DNA from: Pseudomonas sichuanensis | GTDB lineage: Bacteria > Pseudomonadota > Gammaproteobacteria > Pseudomonadales > Pseudomonadaceae | Reading direction: 5' to 3' | NCBI RefSeq assembly: GCF_003231305.1 | Contig: NZ_QKVM01000019.1 | Location: 1-64,000 of the forward strand | Length of the DNA: 64,000 nucleotides | Shown here: one piece after another, positions 40,759 to 49,651 of the stretch | Position numbering within the stretch: position 1 is the stretch's first letter | Layout: every line of letters begins with the position of its first letter | Notes under the pieces: model-generated | Databases searched by the model: none | Seen by the model: only the letters and a program-made list of their open reading frames with translations | Told to the model about the DNA's origin: nothing | Position numbers and translations under genes: made by a program

Positions 40759-41661
40759 ATGCAAGATCTACGTCAGTTGCGCTACTTCGTCGCCGTCGCC
40801 GAATGTGAAAACGTCGGCCGCGCGGCGGAGCAGCTGCACATTTCCCAATCCCCGCTGAGCCGGCAGATCGCGCAGCTCGAGGATCATCTCGGCCTGGCCC
40901 TGTTCGAGCGACGCAACCAACGGCTGTTCCTCACCACTGACGGGCGCACCTTCCTGGCCGAAGCCCGTGGCTTGCTCAAGCACGCCGAGCGCCTGGAGTC
41001 GCTGGGCAAGCGCTTGGGCCGCGGTGAGGAAGGCGGCCTGTGTATCGGCTATGTCAACCACGCCATCCATGCCGGCGTGCTGCCCGGCGCCGTGCGGGCC
41101 ATCCGTGGCAGTCGTCCGCAGATCCATATCGCCCTCTACAACATGACACCGGGCGAGCAGTTCGAAGGCCTGCGTCAACGCAGCCTCGACATCGCCCTGG
41201 TCTGCGAGCCCGCACCCGACAACGATCCTGATCTGCTTGCCCTGCCCGTGCTGGACGACCCCATGCTGCTGGCGATTCCCGCCGAGCACCCGCTGGCGAC
41301 CCAGGCCGAACTCACCCCCGCCGACCTGCACGAACAGGAGTGGATCATCACCGGCGGCCAGCCCGACCAGGTCAACAAGCGCGATGACTTCATCGCCCGC
41401 TGCGCCGATGCCGGCTTCACCCCACGCCTGTCGCTGGAGGCCACCGACTCGCTGAGCGTGCTCGGATTGGTGTCCGCAGGGCTGGGCCTGGCCATGGTGC
41501 AGAGCAGCCTGGCGGCCAGCGCGGGCCCTAACGTGGTGTTGCGCCAGCTGGACTGGTTCAGGCCTTGCGTGCGGCTATGGGCGGCCTGGCATCAGGTGGA
41601 CCTGCGGCCGATCGTGGGGGGTTTCCGCGAACAGGTGTTGGCGCTGGCCGAACAGACCTAA
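40759..41661 (+). CDS. LysR-type transcriptional regulator
   Basis: This 300-residue protein has an N-terminal winged helix (MQDLRQLRYFVAVAECENV, then HISQSPLSRQIAQLE) and a LysR substrate domain. GGAGG lies 4 bases before the ATG at 40759, which sets the start against a longer frame from 40735. It is very similar across its whole length to the second LysR protein at 44546-45442, so the two are paralogues. It probably controls the adjacent MFS transporter or the following dehydrogenase genes. Confidence 0.93.
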   Translation: MQDLRQLRYFVAVAECENVGRAAEQLHISQSPLSRQIAQLEDHLGLALFERRNQRLFLTTDGRTFLAEARGLLKHAERLESLGKRLGRGEEGGLCIGYVNHAIHAGVLPGAVRAIRGSRPQIHIALYNMTPGEQFEGLRQRSLDIALVCEPAPDNDPDLLALPVLDDPMLLAIPAEHPLATQAELTPADLHEQEWIITGGQPDQVNKRDDFIARCADAGFTPRLSLEATDSLSVLGLVSAGLGLAMVQSSLAASAGPNVVLRQLDWFRPCVRLWAAWHQVDLRPIVGGFREQVLALAEQT

Positions 41662-41755
41662 AAGGTCTGAACCCAGTCGAATCATGTCTTTTACAGTCTT
41701 TTAGCGCCTCAATAGCATGGCCTCATCGATACAACTCACCCACAGGAGCCATTCC

Positions 41756-42553
41756 ATGAACATCGACCTCGGCGGACGCACCGCCATCATCAGCGGCTCG
41801 ACCGGCGGTATTGGCCTGGCCATCGCCCGCGGGCTGGCCCGGGCCCATGCCGACGTCGTCATCGCCGGCCGTAGCCAGAAATCGGTGGATGCCGCCCTCA
41901 CCGAACTGCGCGCCCAAGGCGGGCGTGGTCAGGTCCACGGTGTCGTTGCTGACCTGGGCACCGCCGAAGGCGCCCAGACCCTGTTCGAGGCCCATCCCAG
42001 TGCCGACATTCTGGTCAACAACCTGGGCATCTACGATGACGTCGACTTCTTCGAGGTAGCCGACAGCGAGTGGGCCCGCTTCTACGAAACCAACGTGCTG
42101 TCCGGCGTGCGCCTGGCTCGTCACTACGCACCGGCCATGGTCGAAAAAGGCTGGGGGCGGGTCCTGTTCATCTCGTCCGAGTCCGGCATCGCCATCCCCG
42201 CCGACATGATCAACTACGGCGTAACAAAGGCCGCCAACCTCGCCGTCTCTCACGGCCTGGCCAAGCGCCTGGCAGGTACCGGCGTCACCGTCAACGCAGT
42301 GCTGCCAGGGCCAACCCTGACCGACGGCGTCGCCAACCTGGTGGCCGACGCTGCCAAGGCCTCCGGCCGCAGCATCCGCGAAGAGGCTGACCATTTCGTG
42401 CGCAGCGCCCGTCCGAGTTCGATCATCCAGCGCGCCGCCGAGGTCGACGAAGTCGCCCATCTGGTGGTCTACCTCGCGTCCCCTTACTCCTCCGCCACCA
42501 CCGGCGCAGCCCTGCGGGTCGACGGCGGTGTGGTCGACAGCCTCGCAATCTGA
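41756..42553 (+). CDS. short-chain dehydrogenase/reductase
   Basis: This 265-residue classical SDR has the cofactor motif SGSTGGIGLAIA, VNNLGIY, the catalytic Ser in FISSESG and Tyr-Lys in YGVTK. AGGAG lies 7 bases before ATG 41756. A terminator follows the gene at 42573. The substrate is unknown. Its place between the LysR regulator and a quinone-reductase-like gene suggests detoxification or aromatic metabolism. Confidence 0.9.
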   Translation: MNIDLGGRTAIISGSTGGIGLAIARGLARAHADVVIAGRSQKSVDAALTELRAQGGRGQVHGVVADLGTAEGAQTLFEAHPSADILVNNLGIYDDVDFFEVADSEWARFYETNVLSGVRLARHYAPAMVEKGWGRVLFISSESGIAIPADMINYGVTKAANLAVSHGLAKRLAGTGVTVNAVLPGPTLTDGVANLVADAAKASGRSIREEADHFVRSARPSSIIQRAAEVDEVAHLVVYLASPYSSATTGAALRVDGGVVDSLAI

Positions 42554-42572
42554 ATCCAGTTTGCTTGAACAC

Positions 42573-42596
42573 AAGGGCCGCCCAGCGGCCCTTTGT
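42573..42596 (+). terminator. terminator-like hairpin after the SDR gene
   Basis: Perfect 9-bp arms AAGGGCCGC and GCGGCCCTT enclose CCA, 20 bp after the stop. The trailing T run is short, but the stem is strong. Confidence 0.6.
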
Positions 42597-42638
42597 CATT
42601 GATGGCTACCCTGCCCTCCTACTTTCACGAGGATCCCT

Positions 42639-43625
42639 ATGCACAACACCCATAGAGCCTGGGGCTGGACCCCGAACGCCGGCCTGGACGGTCTGCAGCT
42701 CATCGACAAACCCCTGCCGCAACCCGGCCCTGGCCAAGTGCTGGTGGCCAACCGCGCCATCGCCCTCAACCCGGTGGACTGGAAAATCTGTGAATGGGGC
42801 CATGCCGACTGGCGCCAGGGCACCGTACCGGGCGTGGATGGCGTCGGCGTCGTCGCCGCGGTCGGTGAAGGCGTCGACCTGCTACTGGGGACGCGCATCG
42901 CCTATCACCAATCGCTGTCCCGCGATGGCAGCTTCGCCGAGTACTGCCTGCTCGACGCCGACCTGGTGATGCAGGTTCCGGGCAACCTCGAAGCCACCGC
43001 AGCCGCCGCGGTGCCTTGCCCTGCGCTTACCGCCTGGCAAGCGCTGGCCAAGGTCGGCAACGGTGCATCTAGCGACGTGCTGGTGATCGGTGCGGGTGGC
43101 GCGGTCGGCTTCTACCTCGTCCAGCTCGCCGTGCAGCGCGGTCTGCGGGTATGGGCCACGGCGGGCGAAAAACATCATGCCAGCCTCAAGCAAATGGGTG
43201 TGATTGGGGTATTCGACTACCGTTCCAACGACTGGCTGGCACGTTTGCAAACCGCCCTCGGCGAGCGCCCGTTGCACGCCCTGTTCGACACCGTAAGCGG
43301 CGTGCATGCCGCAAGCCTGGCCCACCTGTTGGGTTACAACGGCCACCTGGTGTGCATCCAGGACCGCCAGGAAACCGCGCCGCTGGCCGCTTTCAGTACA
43401 GCAATCTCACTGCATGAAGTAGCCCTCAACAGCATCCATGCCCATGGCCGATTGCTAGATCGCCAGGCGTTGAAGGTCGCAGGCGAAGGTTTGCTGCAAA
43501 TGGTCGCCGATGGTCGGCTACTGGCGCCGGAGCGCCGGGACTTTGCCTTCGAAGCGCTGCCGCAGGCGTTACGCCAGCTCAAGGACGGCAGCGCGTCCGG
43601 CAAGTGGGTGACGCGGCTGGATTGA
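42639..43625 (+). CDS. zinc-type alcohol dehydrogenase-like / quinone oxidoreductase family protein
   Basis: This 328-residue MDR superfamily protein has a GroES-like N-terminal part (NRAIALNPVDWKICEWG, VPGVDGVGVV) and a Rossmann motif VLVIGAGGAVGFYLVQLA. The residues that bind the catalytic zinc are not evident, so it belongs to the quinone-reductase-like branch using NADPH. It lies downstream of an SDR gene and is convergent with another SDR. It probably reduces a carbonyl or quinone compound. Confidence 0.85.
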   Translation: MHNTHRAWGWTPNAGLDGLQLIDKPLPQPGPGQVLVANRAIALNPVDWKICEWGHADWRQGTVPGVDGVGVVAAVGEGVDLLLGTRIAYHQSLSRDGSFAEYCLLDADLVMQVPGNLEATAAAAVPCPALTAWQALAKVGNGASSDVLVIGAGGAVGFYLVQLAVQRGLRVWATAGEKHHASLKQMGVIGVFDYRSNDWLARLQTALGERPLHALFDTVSGVHAASLAHLLGYNGHLVCIQDRQETAPLAAFSTAISLHEVALNSIHAHGRLLDRQALKVAGEGLLQMVADGRLLAPERRDFAFEALPQALRQLKDGSASGKWVTRLD

Positions 43626-43654
43626 TCGCTTGCCGCGCACCCGGATGCCGTTGC

Positions 43655-44440
43655 TCAGAAGGTCCCTGGATAGGCCCCGCCGTCGATCAGCAGGTTCTGC
43701 CCGGTGATATAGCCCCCATGGGCACTGCAGAGGAACGCACAGTACGCACCGAACTCCTCGGCATTGCCGAACCGCGCCGCCGGGATCGCCTGGCGGCGTG
43801 CCCGGGTCGTCGCCTGCAGATCACCGCTGGCCTGGCTCGCCGCCTGCAGGGTCTTGTGCAGGCGTGCCGTGTCGAACGCGCCTGGCAGCAAGTTGTTCAA
43901 GGTCACATTGCGCCCGGCCAGGCGCTGCTGGCGGGCAAGCCCGGCGATGAAACCGGTCAGGCCGCTACGTGCGCCATTGGAAAGTCCCAGGAGGTCGATC
44001 GGCGCCTTGACCGCACCGGAGGTGATGTTCACCACCCGGCCAAAGCCACGTTCTGCCATGCCGTCCACCACGGCCTTGATCAGTTCGATGGGCGTGAGCA
44101 TGTTGGCGTCCAGCGCCTTGAGCCAGTCATCCCGGCCCCAGTCACGGAAATCCCCCGGCGGCGGGCCGCCTGCATTGTTGACCAGGATATCGACGTGCGG
44201 GCAGGCACTGAGCAGGGCCTGGCGGACCGCAGGCTCGGCCACGTCACCGGCGACCGTGGCCACTTCGATTGCCGGGAACCGGCTACGCAGCTCGGCAGCA
44301 GTCTGCTCCAGGGTAGTGGCGGTGCGCGCATTGATCACCAGGTTGACGCCTTCGCCCGCCAGCGCCTCGGCGCAGCCTTTGCCCAGCCCTTGGCTGGCGG
44401 CGCAGACGATCGCCCAGCGGCCTTTGATACCTAGATCCAT
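43655..44440 (-). CDS. short-chain dehydrogenase/reductase
   Basis: This 261-residue SDR has CAASQGLGKGCAEAL as the cofactor motif, VNNAGGPPPG, and ITSGAVKAPI as the catalytic Ser block. The Tyr of the usual Y-x-x-x-K is not obvious: the segment LLGLSNGARSGLTG stands in its place, as in some divergent SDRs resembling 3-oxoacyl reductases. AAGGAG lies 6 bases upstream of ATG 44440. It is next to the second LysR gene and reads the same way. Confidence 0.86.
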   Translation of the reverse strand: MDLGIKGRWAIVCAASQGLGKGCAEALAGEGVNLVINARTATTLEQTAAELRSRFPAIEVATVAGDVAEPAVRQALLSACPHVDILVNNAGGPPPGDFRDWGRDDWLKALDANMLTPIELIKAVVDGMAERGFGRVVNITSGAVKAPIDLLGLSNGARSGLTGFIAGLARQQRLAGRNVTLNNLLPGAFDTARLHKTLQAASQASGDLQATTRARRQAIPAARFGNAEEFGAYCAFLCSAHGGYITGQNLLIDGGAYPGTF

Positions 44441-44545
44441 GATCGGCTCCTTGGTGAATGAATAATCAGGGTGCGAGCGCGCAGATGTCAGCGGCCCTGT
44501 CATCAGGACAGGACCGTGCGATTGCCTCGATGATGCTACGGGTCC

Positions 44546-45442
44546 TCAGTACTCTGCGCCAGCCAATACGATCTGACGAAACTCGCCTACTATCGGGCGC
44601 AGGTCAACACGGTGCCAGGCTGCCCAGAGGCCGATGCTTTGCTGTAACCACGGCAACTCGCGCAGGACCACCTCAGGGTTACTGCCACCGCCAATGCTCT
44701 GCTGTATCAGCGCCAGGCCTAATCCTGCGGACACCAGCCCCAGCGCACTCAGCGGTTCGGCGGCCTCCAGCCGGATCTGCGGGGTAAAGCCTGCTTCCAC
44801 GCAACGGGCCATGAAACGCTCGCGACGGTTGGGGGTGGCGTGCCCGTCGACCATGATCCAATCCTGCTCGTGAAGATCGCCAGGGTCGATCTGCGCCTTG
44901 GCTGCCAGTGGATGCCCCAAGGGTAGCGCGAGATAGAGCGGATCTTTGAATACCGGTGTTGCCAGCAGGTCCAGATCCCCCGCCGGTATCGGCTCGCACA
45001 CCAGTGCGATATCGAGGCTGCGCTGGCGCAGCCCCTCGAATTGCTCTTGAGCCGTCAGGTTGTACAGGGCGATATGGATGCCCGGCCGTTGCTCACGGAC
45101 CTGGCGCAACGCCTTGGGCAACACCCCAGCATGGATGGCGTGGCTGACGTAGCCAATGCACAGCCCGCCCGTCTCGCCCCGGCCCAGTCGGCGGCCGAGT
45201 GACTCCAGGCGTTCGGCGTGTTTGAGCAGGGCCTTGGTTTCGTACAGGAAGGTGCGACCGTCGGAGGTAAGGCGCAGCCGTTGCTGACTGCGTTCGAACA
45301 GCTGCAGCCCCAGGCGCTCCTCAAGCTGGGCAATTTGCCGGCTGAGCGGCGACTGGGAGATGTGCAGTTGCTCCGCCGCCTTGCCCACGTGTTCCAACTC
45401 AGCCACGGCGACGAAATAACGCAGTTGTCTGAAGTCCAGCAT
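44546..45442 (-). CDS. LysR-type transcriptional regulator (paralogue of the one at 40.8 kb)
   Basis: This 298-residue LysR regulator starts MLDFRQLRYFVAVAELEHV and carries the same HISQSPLSRQIAQLE recognition helix as its neighbour at 40759-41661. Other long identical stretches are HAIHAGVLP and FEGLRQRSLDIALVCEP. I chose ATG 45442, since the frame upstream has no regulator homology. It lies between the SDR it may control and an SRPBCC gene. The pair of paralogues flanking oxidoreductase genes suggests local duplication of a regulatory unit. Confidence 0.92.
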   Translation of the reverse strand: MLDFRQLRYFVAVAELEHVGKAAEQLHISQSPLSRQIAQLEERLGLQLFERSQQRLRLTSDGRTFLYETKALLKHAERLESLGRRLGRGETGGLCIGYVSHAIHAGVLPKALRQVREQRPGIHIALYNLTAQEQFEGLRQRSLDIALVCEPIPAGDLDLLATPVFKDPLYLALPLGHPLAAKAQIDPGDLHEQDWIMVDGHATPNRRERFMARCVEAGFTPQIRLEAAEPLSALGLVSAGLGLALIQQSIGGGSNPEVVLRELPWLQQSIGLWAAWHRVDLRPIVGEFRQIVLAGAEY

Positions 45443-45498
45443 ATGAGTCTTCGAAAATGAGTAAGGCCGTGGAAACACGGTTCGGGGCGGGCTGCTTG

Positions 45499-45527
45499 GG
45501 CTTGGGGCCGCTTTGCGGCCCCAAGCC
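45499..45527 (-). terminator. strong hairpin after the SRPBCC gene
   Basis: Perfect 13-bp arms GGCTTGGGGCCGC and GCGGCCCCAAGCC enclose three bases, directly after the SRPBCC stop on the minus strand. A T tract is missing, so termination is likely but not certain. Confidence 0.5.
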
Positions 45528-45532
45528 ATCCA

Positions 45533-45943
45533 TCAACCTTTCAGTGCTTGCTTCAGCGCCGCCAGGCCATCCTGGTAGATGGTGGTGAACATCGCGCTCG
45601 CTTCGGCATCGCTGATACCGACCGGCACGAACGAGCCGGACCATTCCACGCGGGCCCCTTGGCCTTCCGGCACCACGCGCAGGGTCGACTGGTAGTCGCG
45701 AACCGGTGCCGGGCCTTGAAGGATGGTGTAGCTGTAGCTGCGCCCGGCTTCGTTGAAGTCCAGCAGGCGCTCGATGATGGTGTCGCCGTCGATGCTCTTG
45801 AGCGTGCGCACGCGGCCGCCTTCGCTCAGGGTGCTGTGTGGAATGAACGCCAGCCAGTCGGGCAGTGCGTCGAAGCCGCCAATCAGTTGCCAGACACGGT
45901 CGGCATTGACGGCAAGTTCGATGGACGATTGTGCAGTAGCCAT
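45533..45943 (-). CDS. SRPBCC (polyketide cyclase/START-like) family protein
   Basis: This 136-residue protein has the single-domain SRPBCC fold with the N-terminal IELAVNADRVWQLIGGFDALPDW, a typical ligand-binding helix-grip pattern. AGGAG lies 7 bases before ATG 45943, which I prefer over an ATG seven codons upstream. Such small proteins bind hydrophobic ligands. The function here is unknown. An aldo/keto reductase gene lies upstream on the same strand, separated by a hairpin. Confidence 0.85.
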   Translation of the reverse strand: MATAQSSIELAVNADRVWQLIGGFDALPDWLAFIPHSTLSEGGRVRTLKSIDGDTIIERLLDFNEAGRSYSYTILQGPAPVRDYQSTLRVVPEGQGARVEWSGSFVPVGISDAEASAMFTTIYQDGLAALKQALKG

Positions 45944-45986
45944 GATGTTTCTCCTGGGGTTCAACCCCGATGATGCGTTAAGGACA

Positions 45987-46003
45987 GGGCCGCCACGCGG
46001 CCC
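45987..46003 (-). terminator. hairpin after the aldo/keto reductase gene
   Basis: Arms GGGCCGC and GCGGCCC enclose CAC, 12 bp after the stop of the aldo/keto reductase gene on the minus strand. It has no T tail, so it may be an attenuating hairpin between two genes of one transcript. Confidence 0.4.
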
Positions 46004-46015
46004 CGCAAAGTCAGT

Positions 46016-47026
46016 TCAAACGGTTGGAACGGGCGCCAGGGCGTTGACCAGGCCTTGTTGACGCAGGTCGTTCCAGAACGCGCTGGGGATGACGGCACTC
46101 AGGGCTGCATGGTCTTCGTTGGCGTGCAGCGCACGGGTCGAACCCGGGATCGCTGCGACCACCGCCGGGTGGGCCAGGGCGAATTGCAGGGCGGCGGCCT
46201 TGACGTCGACACCATGGGCACGGGCGACCGCACGAATGCGTTCGAGCTTCTCCAGCACCGTCTGGGAGGCCTTCTGGTATTCGAAGTGCTCGCCACCGGC
46301 AGTGACGCCAGAGCTGTAGGGGCCGCCGACGACGATGCCAACGCCCTGCTCCACGGCTTGCGGCATGACCCGTTGCAGGGCGCGATCGTGATCCAGCAGT
46401 GAGTAACGACCCGCGAGCAGGAAGCCGTCTGGACGCGGCTCGTCCAGGTCGAGGGTCAGCTCGATCGGCTCGACCCGGTTCACACCCAGGCCCCACGCCT
46501 TGATCACGCCTTCTTCACGCAGGCGGGTGAGGACCCGGAAGGCCCCTTTACGCGCGGTTTCGAAACGCTCCAGCCACTCGTCACCATAGAAGTCCTGGGC
46601 GATGTCGTGGATCCAGACGATGTCCAGGCGGTCGGTCTTCAGGCGACGCAGGCTGTCCTCGATGGAACGCAAGGTGGCGTCGGCGCTGTAGTCGTTGACG
46701 ATGCGGTTGCGGTTGCCGTGTTCGAACAAGCCGCTCTTCTCGCCCAGCTCACGGCTGGCAGGGTCTTCCAGTTCGTCGAGGATGATCCGGCCGACCTTGG
46801 TGCTGAGCACGTATTCGTCACGCGGACGACCGACCAGGGCGTTGCCCAGACGCGATTCGGAGAGGCCGGCACCGTAGAACGGCGCGCTGTCGAAGTAACG
46901 CACGCCGTTGTTCCAGGCGGCGTCGACAGTGGCTTGCACCTCGGCCTCTGGGACATTGCGGAACATGTTGCCCAGGGGCGCTGTGCCGAAGCCCAGTGGG
47001 TTGGCGATAAGGGATTTGAGGTTCAT
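46016..47026 (-). CDS. aldo/keto reductase (pyridoxal dehydrogenase / L-fucose dehydrogenase-like)
   Basis: This 336-residue TIM-barrel oxidoreductase has the AKR motifs GFGTAPLGNMF, YFDSAPFYGAGLSE with the catalytic Tyr, and the C-terminal IPGSTRALHANED that holds NAD(P). The subgroup resembles bacterial D-threo-aldose 1-dehydrogenase, L-fucose dehydrogenase and pyridoxal dehydrogenase. It reduces or oxidises sugars or aldehydes in the cytoplasm. It is separated from the SRPBCC gene by 72 bp. Confidence 0.9.
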   Translation of the reverse strand: MNLKSLIANPLGFGTAPLGNMFRNVPEAEVQATVDAAWNNGVRYFDSAPFYGAGLSESRLGNALVGRPRDEYVLSTKVGRIILDELEDPASRELGEKSGLFEHGNRNRIVNDYSADATLRSIEDSLRRLKTDRLDIVWIHDIAQDFYGDEWLERFETARKGAFRVLTRLREEGVIKAWGLGVNRVEPIELTLDLDEPRPDGFLLAGRYSLLDHDRALQRVMPQAVEQGVGIVVGGPYSSGVTAGGEHFEYQKASQTVLEKLERIRAVARAHGVDVKAAALQFALAHPAVVAAIPGSTRALHANEDHAALSAVIPSAFWNDLRQQGLVNALAPVPTV

Positions 47027-47227
47027 CTGGATTTTCCTGATTAGGGGAGTTGGTCATGAACTCCGATGGCGGCAATCCTATTGCGCCCCTACCAAGATCG
47101 TCCAAGTCATAATTCGACAGACTTGAGACCTTTTGAGCAATGTGCTGTGTACGGCCTTGCGGGTGTCCAACGCGTCCGGTTTTAGGTTTAATAGCTCGCT
47201 GACCCCCTCTACTCTCGAGGCTTTTGC

Positions 47228-47725
47228 ATGAAGCAAGGTGTTTTACTGGTCGGTTTGCTGTTGCTCGCAGGCTGTGATGTCTCCATCAATACCAACGCGC
47301 CCGCGACGAATACGTCGGCGGTAGTGCTCTCCCAGCCTGGCTCTGCGCAACAGCAGAGACAGATAGCGGATACCGCGAACGAGTTCCTGCTATTGCTGGA
47401 CGCGGGAAGAGCCGATATGACCTGGGCGTCGGCAGGTGCAGTACTCAAAGCAGCTACGACCGAGCCAAACTGGGTCAAAGGCATCAGCGGACTACGCATG
47501 GGGCTTGGCGAGCTGCAGCAGCGCAATCAATACCAGGTGGCGTTCACCAAACAACTGCCGGATGCGCCGCCTGGTCATTACGCGGCCGTCCAGACCCAAT
47601 CAACCTTTGCAAACATGACCGTCACCGAGGCCGTGCTGCTCAGCGAGGAAGCTGAGCAATGGCGCGTTGTCGGCTACAACATCAGCAAAGCCGTCGAGGT
47701 TTCCGCAGGGATTCGGCTGTTTTAG
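47228..47725 (+). CDS. DUF4019 lipoprotein
   Basis: This 165-residue lipoprotein has a signal peptide and lipobox LLAGC (Cys16). After a low-complexity linker with many Thr, Asn and Ala, a DUF4019 domain follows (QIADTANEFLLLLDAGRADM, then LQQRNQYQVAFTKQLPDAPPG). It ends exactly where the stop codon of paaX begins on the other strand. The function of the family is unknown. Confidence 0.8.
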   Translation: MKQGVLLVGLLLLAGCDVSINTNAPATNTSAVVLSQPGSAQQQRQIADTANEFLLLLDAGRADMTWASAGAVLKAATTEPNWVKGISGLRMGLGELQQRNQYQVAFTKQLPDAPPGHYAAVQTQSTFANMTVTEAVLLSEEAEQWRVVGYNISKAVEVSAGIRLF

Positions 47726-48712
47726 TCAGCTCAATCCACCGAACCGTTGGTAGTAGCTGCTGTTGGCATCCGGCAGCGGCCCGTCCGCGGTCTCCAGCGC
47801 AGTGGCAAGGTACTCCTCTGCCCTGCCCTGCACCAGCCGATACAGGTTACGGCACAGTTGCCGAGCCGCTCGGCCTTCCCAGTCGCCCGGCAACAACTCA
47901 TCCGGCAATTGCGGATCGCGCAGCAGCAGGCGGCGGTACTCGTGGATGAGCAAGGTGCGGGCCAGGAAGCAGTCGGCGGCATCGGGCGCCTCCAGCTCTT
48001 TCATCGCCTGCCACAATGGGCGGAACAAGCGAATGAACTCGCTGTAATGCTGCCCAAGTTCATCGATGTTCCAGCTCTCGCGCACCTGGGCGCGCAAGGC
48101 CTTGGAGGCCAGCACTTCCTGGGCGTGGGTCTCGAACACGATGCTGTCATCCTCGGCGTCCAACTCGCGCAGCGTCGCCGCAAGGTCGGCACGGTCGCTG
48201 CGTGGGCAGCCCAGCAGGTTCGGGCCCATGGCGCCGAAACCTTGCCACTCCAGCTCTTCACGCACGGCTTTGCGCTTGGCGGCATCGAGCTGCGACAGCA
48301 GCACCAGCGTCCACGCGCCGTTCCAGGCCGGCAGGTTGGCGCTGTAGACACGCTTGAAGGCTTTCTCGAAACGCCGCCGGCCGGTGCCGGTCAGGCTGTA
48401 GTAGCTGCGTCGCCCCACCTTCTCGGCGGTCAGCCAGCCTTCCTTGGTCAGACGAAAGATCGAGGTACGGATCAGCCGCTCATTGATGCCCATCGGTTCC
48501 AGCAGGTTGATCAGGCTACCCAGCCAGACCGTGCCGCCATGGGGTTCGATGGCATCGCCATAGAGTGTGATGATCAGCGAGCTGGCGCGGATCGGCGTCT
48601 GCTCCTGGAAGCGGGTGATCAGGTGATTCAGGGGGGCAAGGCTGCTCATGAGGGGGCGCGGCGCGGCTAAAGCCTCGACTATACCTGCCTGCCGTGGCCG
48701 TGCAAGGTTCAT
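47726..48712 (-). CDS. paaX: phenylacetate operon repressor PaaX
   Basis: This GntR-like winged-helix repressor releases DNA on binding phenylacetyl-CoA. The start of the conserved part is NHLITRFQEQTPIRASSLII, followed by a DNA-binding helix SIFRLTKEGWL. I place the start at ATG 48712, which overlaps the paaY stop (ATGA) and has GAGGG upstream, giving 328 residues. A second ATG at 48649 gives 307 residues, closer to the usual length, but has no ribosome-binding site. The gene is on the opposite strand to the catabolic genes. Confidence 0.93.
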   Translation of the reverse strand: MNLARPRQAGIVEALAAPRPLMSSLAPLNHLITRFQEQTPIRASSLIITLYGDAIEPHGGTVWLGSLINLLEPMGINERLIRTSIFRLTKEGWLTAEKVGRRSYYSLTGTGRRRFEKAFKRVYSANLPAWNGAWTLVLLSQLDAAKRKAVREELEWQGFGAMGPNLLGCPRSDRADLAATLRELDAEDDSIVFETHAQEVLASKALRAQVRESWNIDELGQHYSEFIRLFRPLWQAMKELEAPDAADCFLARTLLIHEYRRLLLRDPQLPDELLPGDWEGRAARQLCRNLYRLVQGRAEEYLATALETADGPLPDANSSYYQRFGGLS

Positions 48713-49308
48713 GCGCCGCCCTCGGCCTTGGGTCGGAAACCTGAATCACCCATGCGCGGGCGCTGCGCCTCTGCTTCGCTCAATGGAGGGCACTCCACCA
48801 TCGAGGCCATACAACGTCGGGTCAGGGCGTGGTACTGGGCAGTGCCGCGTTGCTTCCAGGCCAGCTCCTGGTCGCTGAGCGGGCGCTTGACCTCGGCCGG
48901 CGCGCCCACCACCAGAGTCTGCTCCGGGCACTGGAAGCCGGCCTTGACGAAGGCCGTGGCGGCGACGATGCAGCGCGGCGCGATATGCGCCCCATCCATC
49001 ACCACCGCATTCATCCCCACCAAGGCATCCTCGCCCACCCGGCAACCGTGCAACACCGCACCGTGGCCGACGTGCCCATTGCGCTCCACCACCGTGTCGC
49101 CCCCAGGGAAACCATGCATCACGCAGGTGTCCTGCAGGTTGGCGCCTTGCTCCAGGACGATACGCCCGAAGTCGCCGCGCAATGAGGCCAGCGGGCCAAC
49201 ATAACAATCGGGGCCGATGATCACGTCACCGATCAGGACTGCGCTGGGGTGGACATAGGCACTGGGGTGAACCACCGGGGTCAGGCCGTCGAGGCGGTAG
49301 CTGGGCAT
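48709..49308 (-). CDS. paaY: PaaY, hexapeptide-repeat thioesterase of phenylacetate metabolism
   Basis: This 199-residue left-handed beta-helix protein has many hexapeptide repeats (HPSAYVHPSAVLIGDVIIG, GHVGHGAVLHGC) and gamma-carbonic-anhydrase-like histidines. PaaY hydrolyses dead-end CoA thioesters such as those of oxepin derivatives. It is the first gene of the paaYX pair, divergent from paaF. A candidate PaaX site lies about 80 bp upstream of its start. Confidence 0.92.
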   Translation of the reverse strand: MPSYRLDGLTPVVHPSAYVHPSAVLIGDVIIGPDCYVGPLASLRGDFGRIVLEQGANLQDTCVMHGFPGGDTVVERNGHVGHGAVLHGCRVGEDALVGMNAVVMDGAHIAPRCIVAATAFVKAGFQCPEQTLVVGAPAEVKRPLSDQELAWKQRGTAQYHALTRRCMASMVECPPLSEAEAQRPRMGDSGFRPKAEGGA

Positions 49309-49386
49309 AGGTTGTTACTCAATGTGATTCGAATGACAAGCCGATCTTGTATCACTTCAAATGATTCAGTCAATTCATTCAAGCGT

Positions 49387-49398
49387 GTATCGCTTTGA
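49387..49398. promoter_or_regulatory. candidate PaaX operator at the paaY promoter
   Basis: The 12-mer GTATCGCTTTGA is identical to the copy upstream of paaF 170 bp away. The ATCGC core matches the known PaaX palindrome from E. coli read in the other direction. The role is inferred. Confidence 0.5.
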
Positions 49399-49546
49399 GG
49401 GCGACGATTCATTGCCTGTAATACGGCTTCAAAAGGACCTGATCGCTAACGCTATGGCGCATTATTCTGTGGGGTCCGGCTTGCCGGCGATGGATCGCGC
49501 TAGCGAGGCCAGGAGCACAATCAGATACATATAATCAATTTATCTA

Positions 49547-49577
49547 TTGCATTGCGGTATCGCTTTGAATTTATACT
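49547..49577 (+). promoter_or_regulatory. paaF promoter
   Basis: A -10 hexamer TATACT lies at 49572-49577 with a possible -35 TTGCAT at 49547-49552 (19-bp spacing). The PaaX-type motif sits between them, a position that explains repression. The leader to the paaF start is about 70 bp. Confidence 0.5.
49557..49568. promoter_or_regulatory. candidate PaaX operator at the paaF promoter
   Basis: An identical 12-mer GTATCGCTTTGA lies between the likely -35 and -10 elements of the paaF promoter. Confidence 0.55.
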
Positions 49578-49651
49578 TGCCCCAGCACCGCCAACAATTC
49601 CAAGAAAAGCCAGCTGCGGCTGACGCCGAACGTGCAGCCTGAGGTACCACC

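Larger units (their letters stand above)
49309..49651. other. divergent promoter region paaY-paaF
   Basis: These 343 bp hold two copies of GTATCGCTTTGA (listed separately), a single REP-like hairpin CCGGCTTGCCGG at 49476-49487, and the paaF promoter. The region has no gene. Confidence 0.75.
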
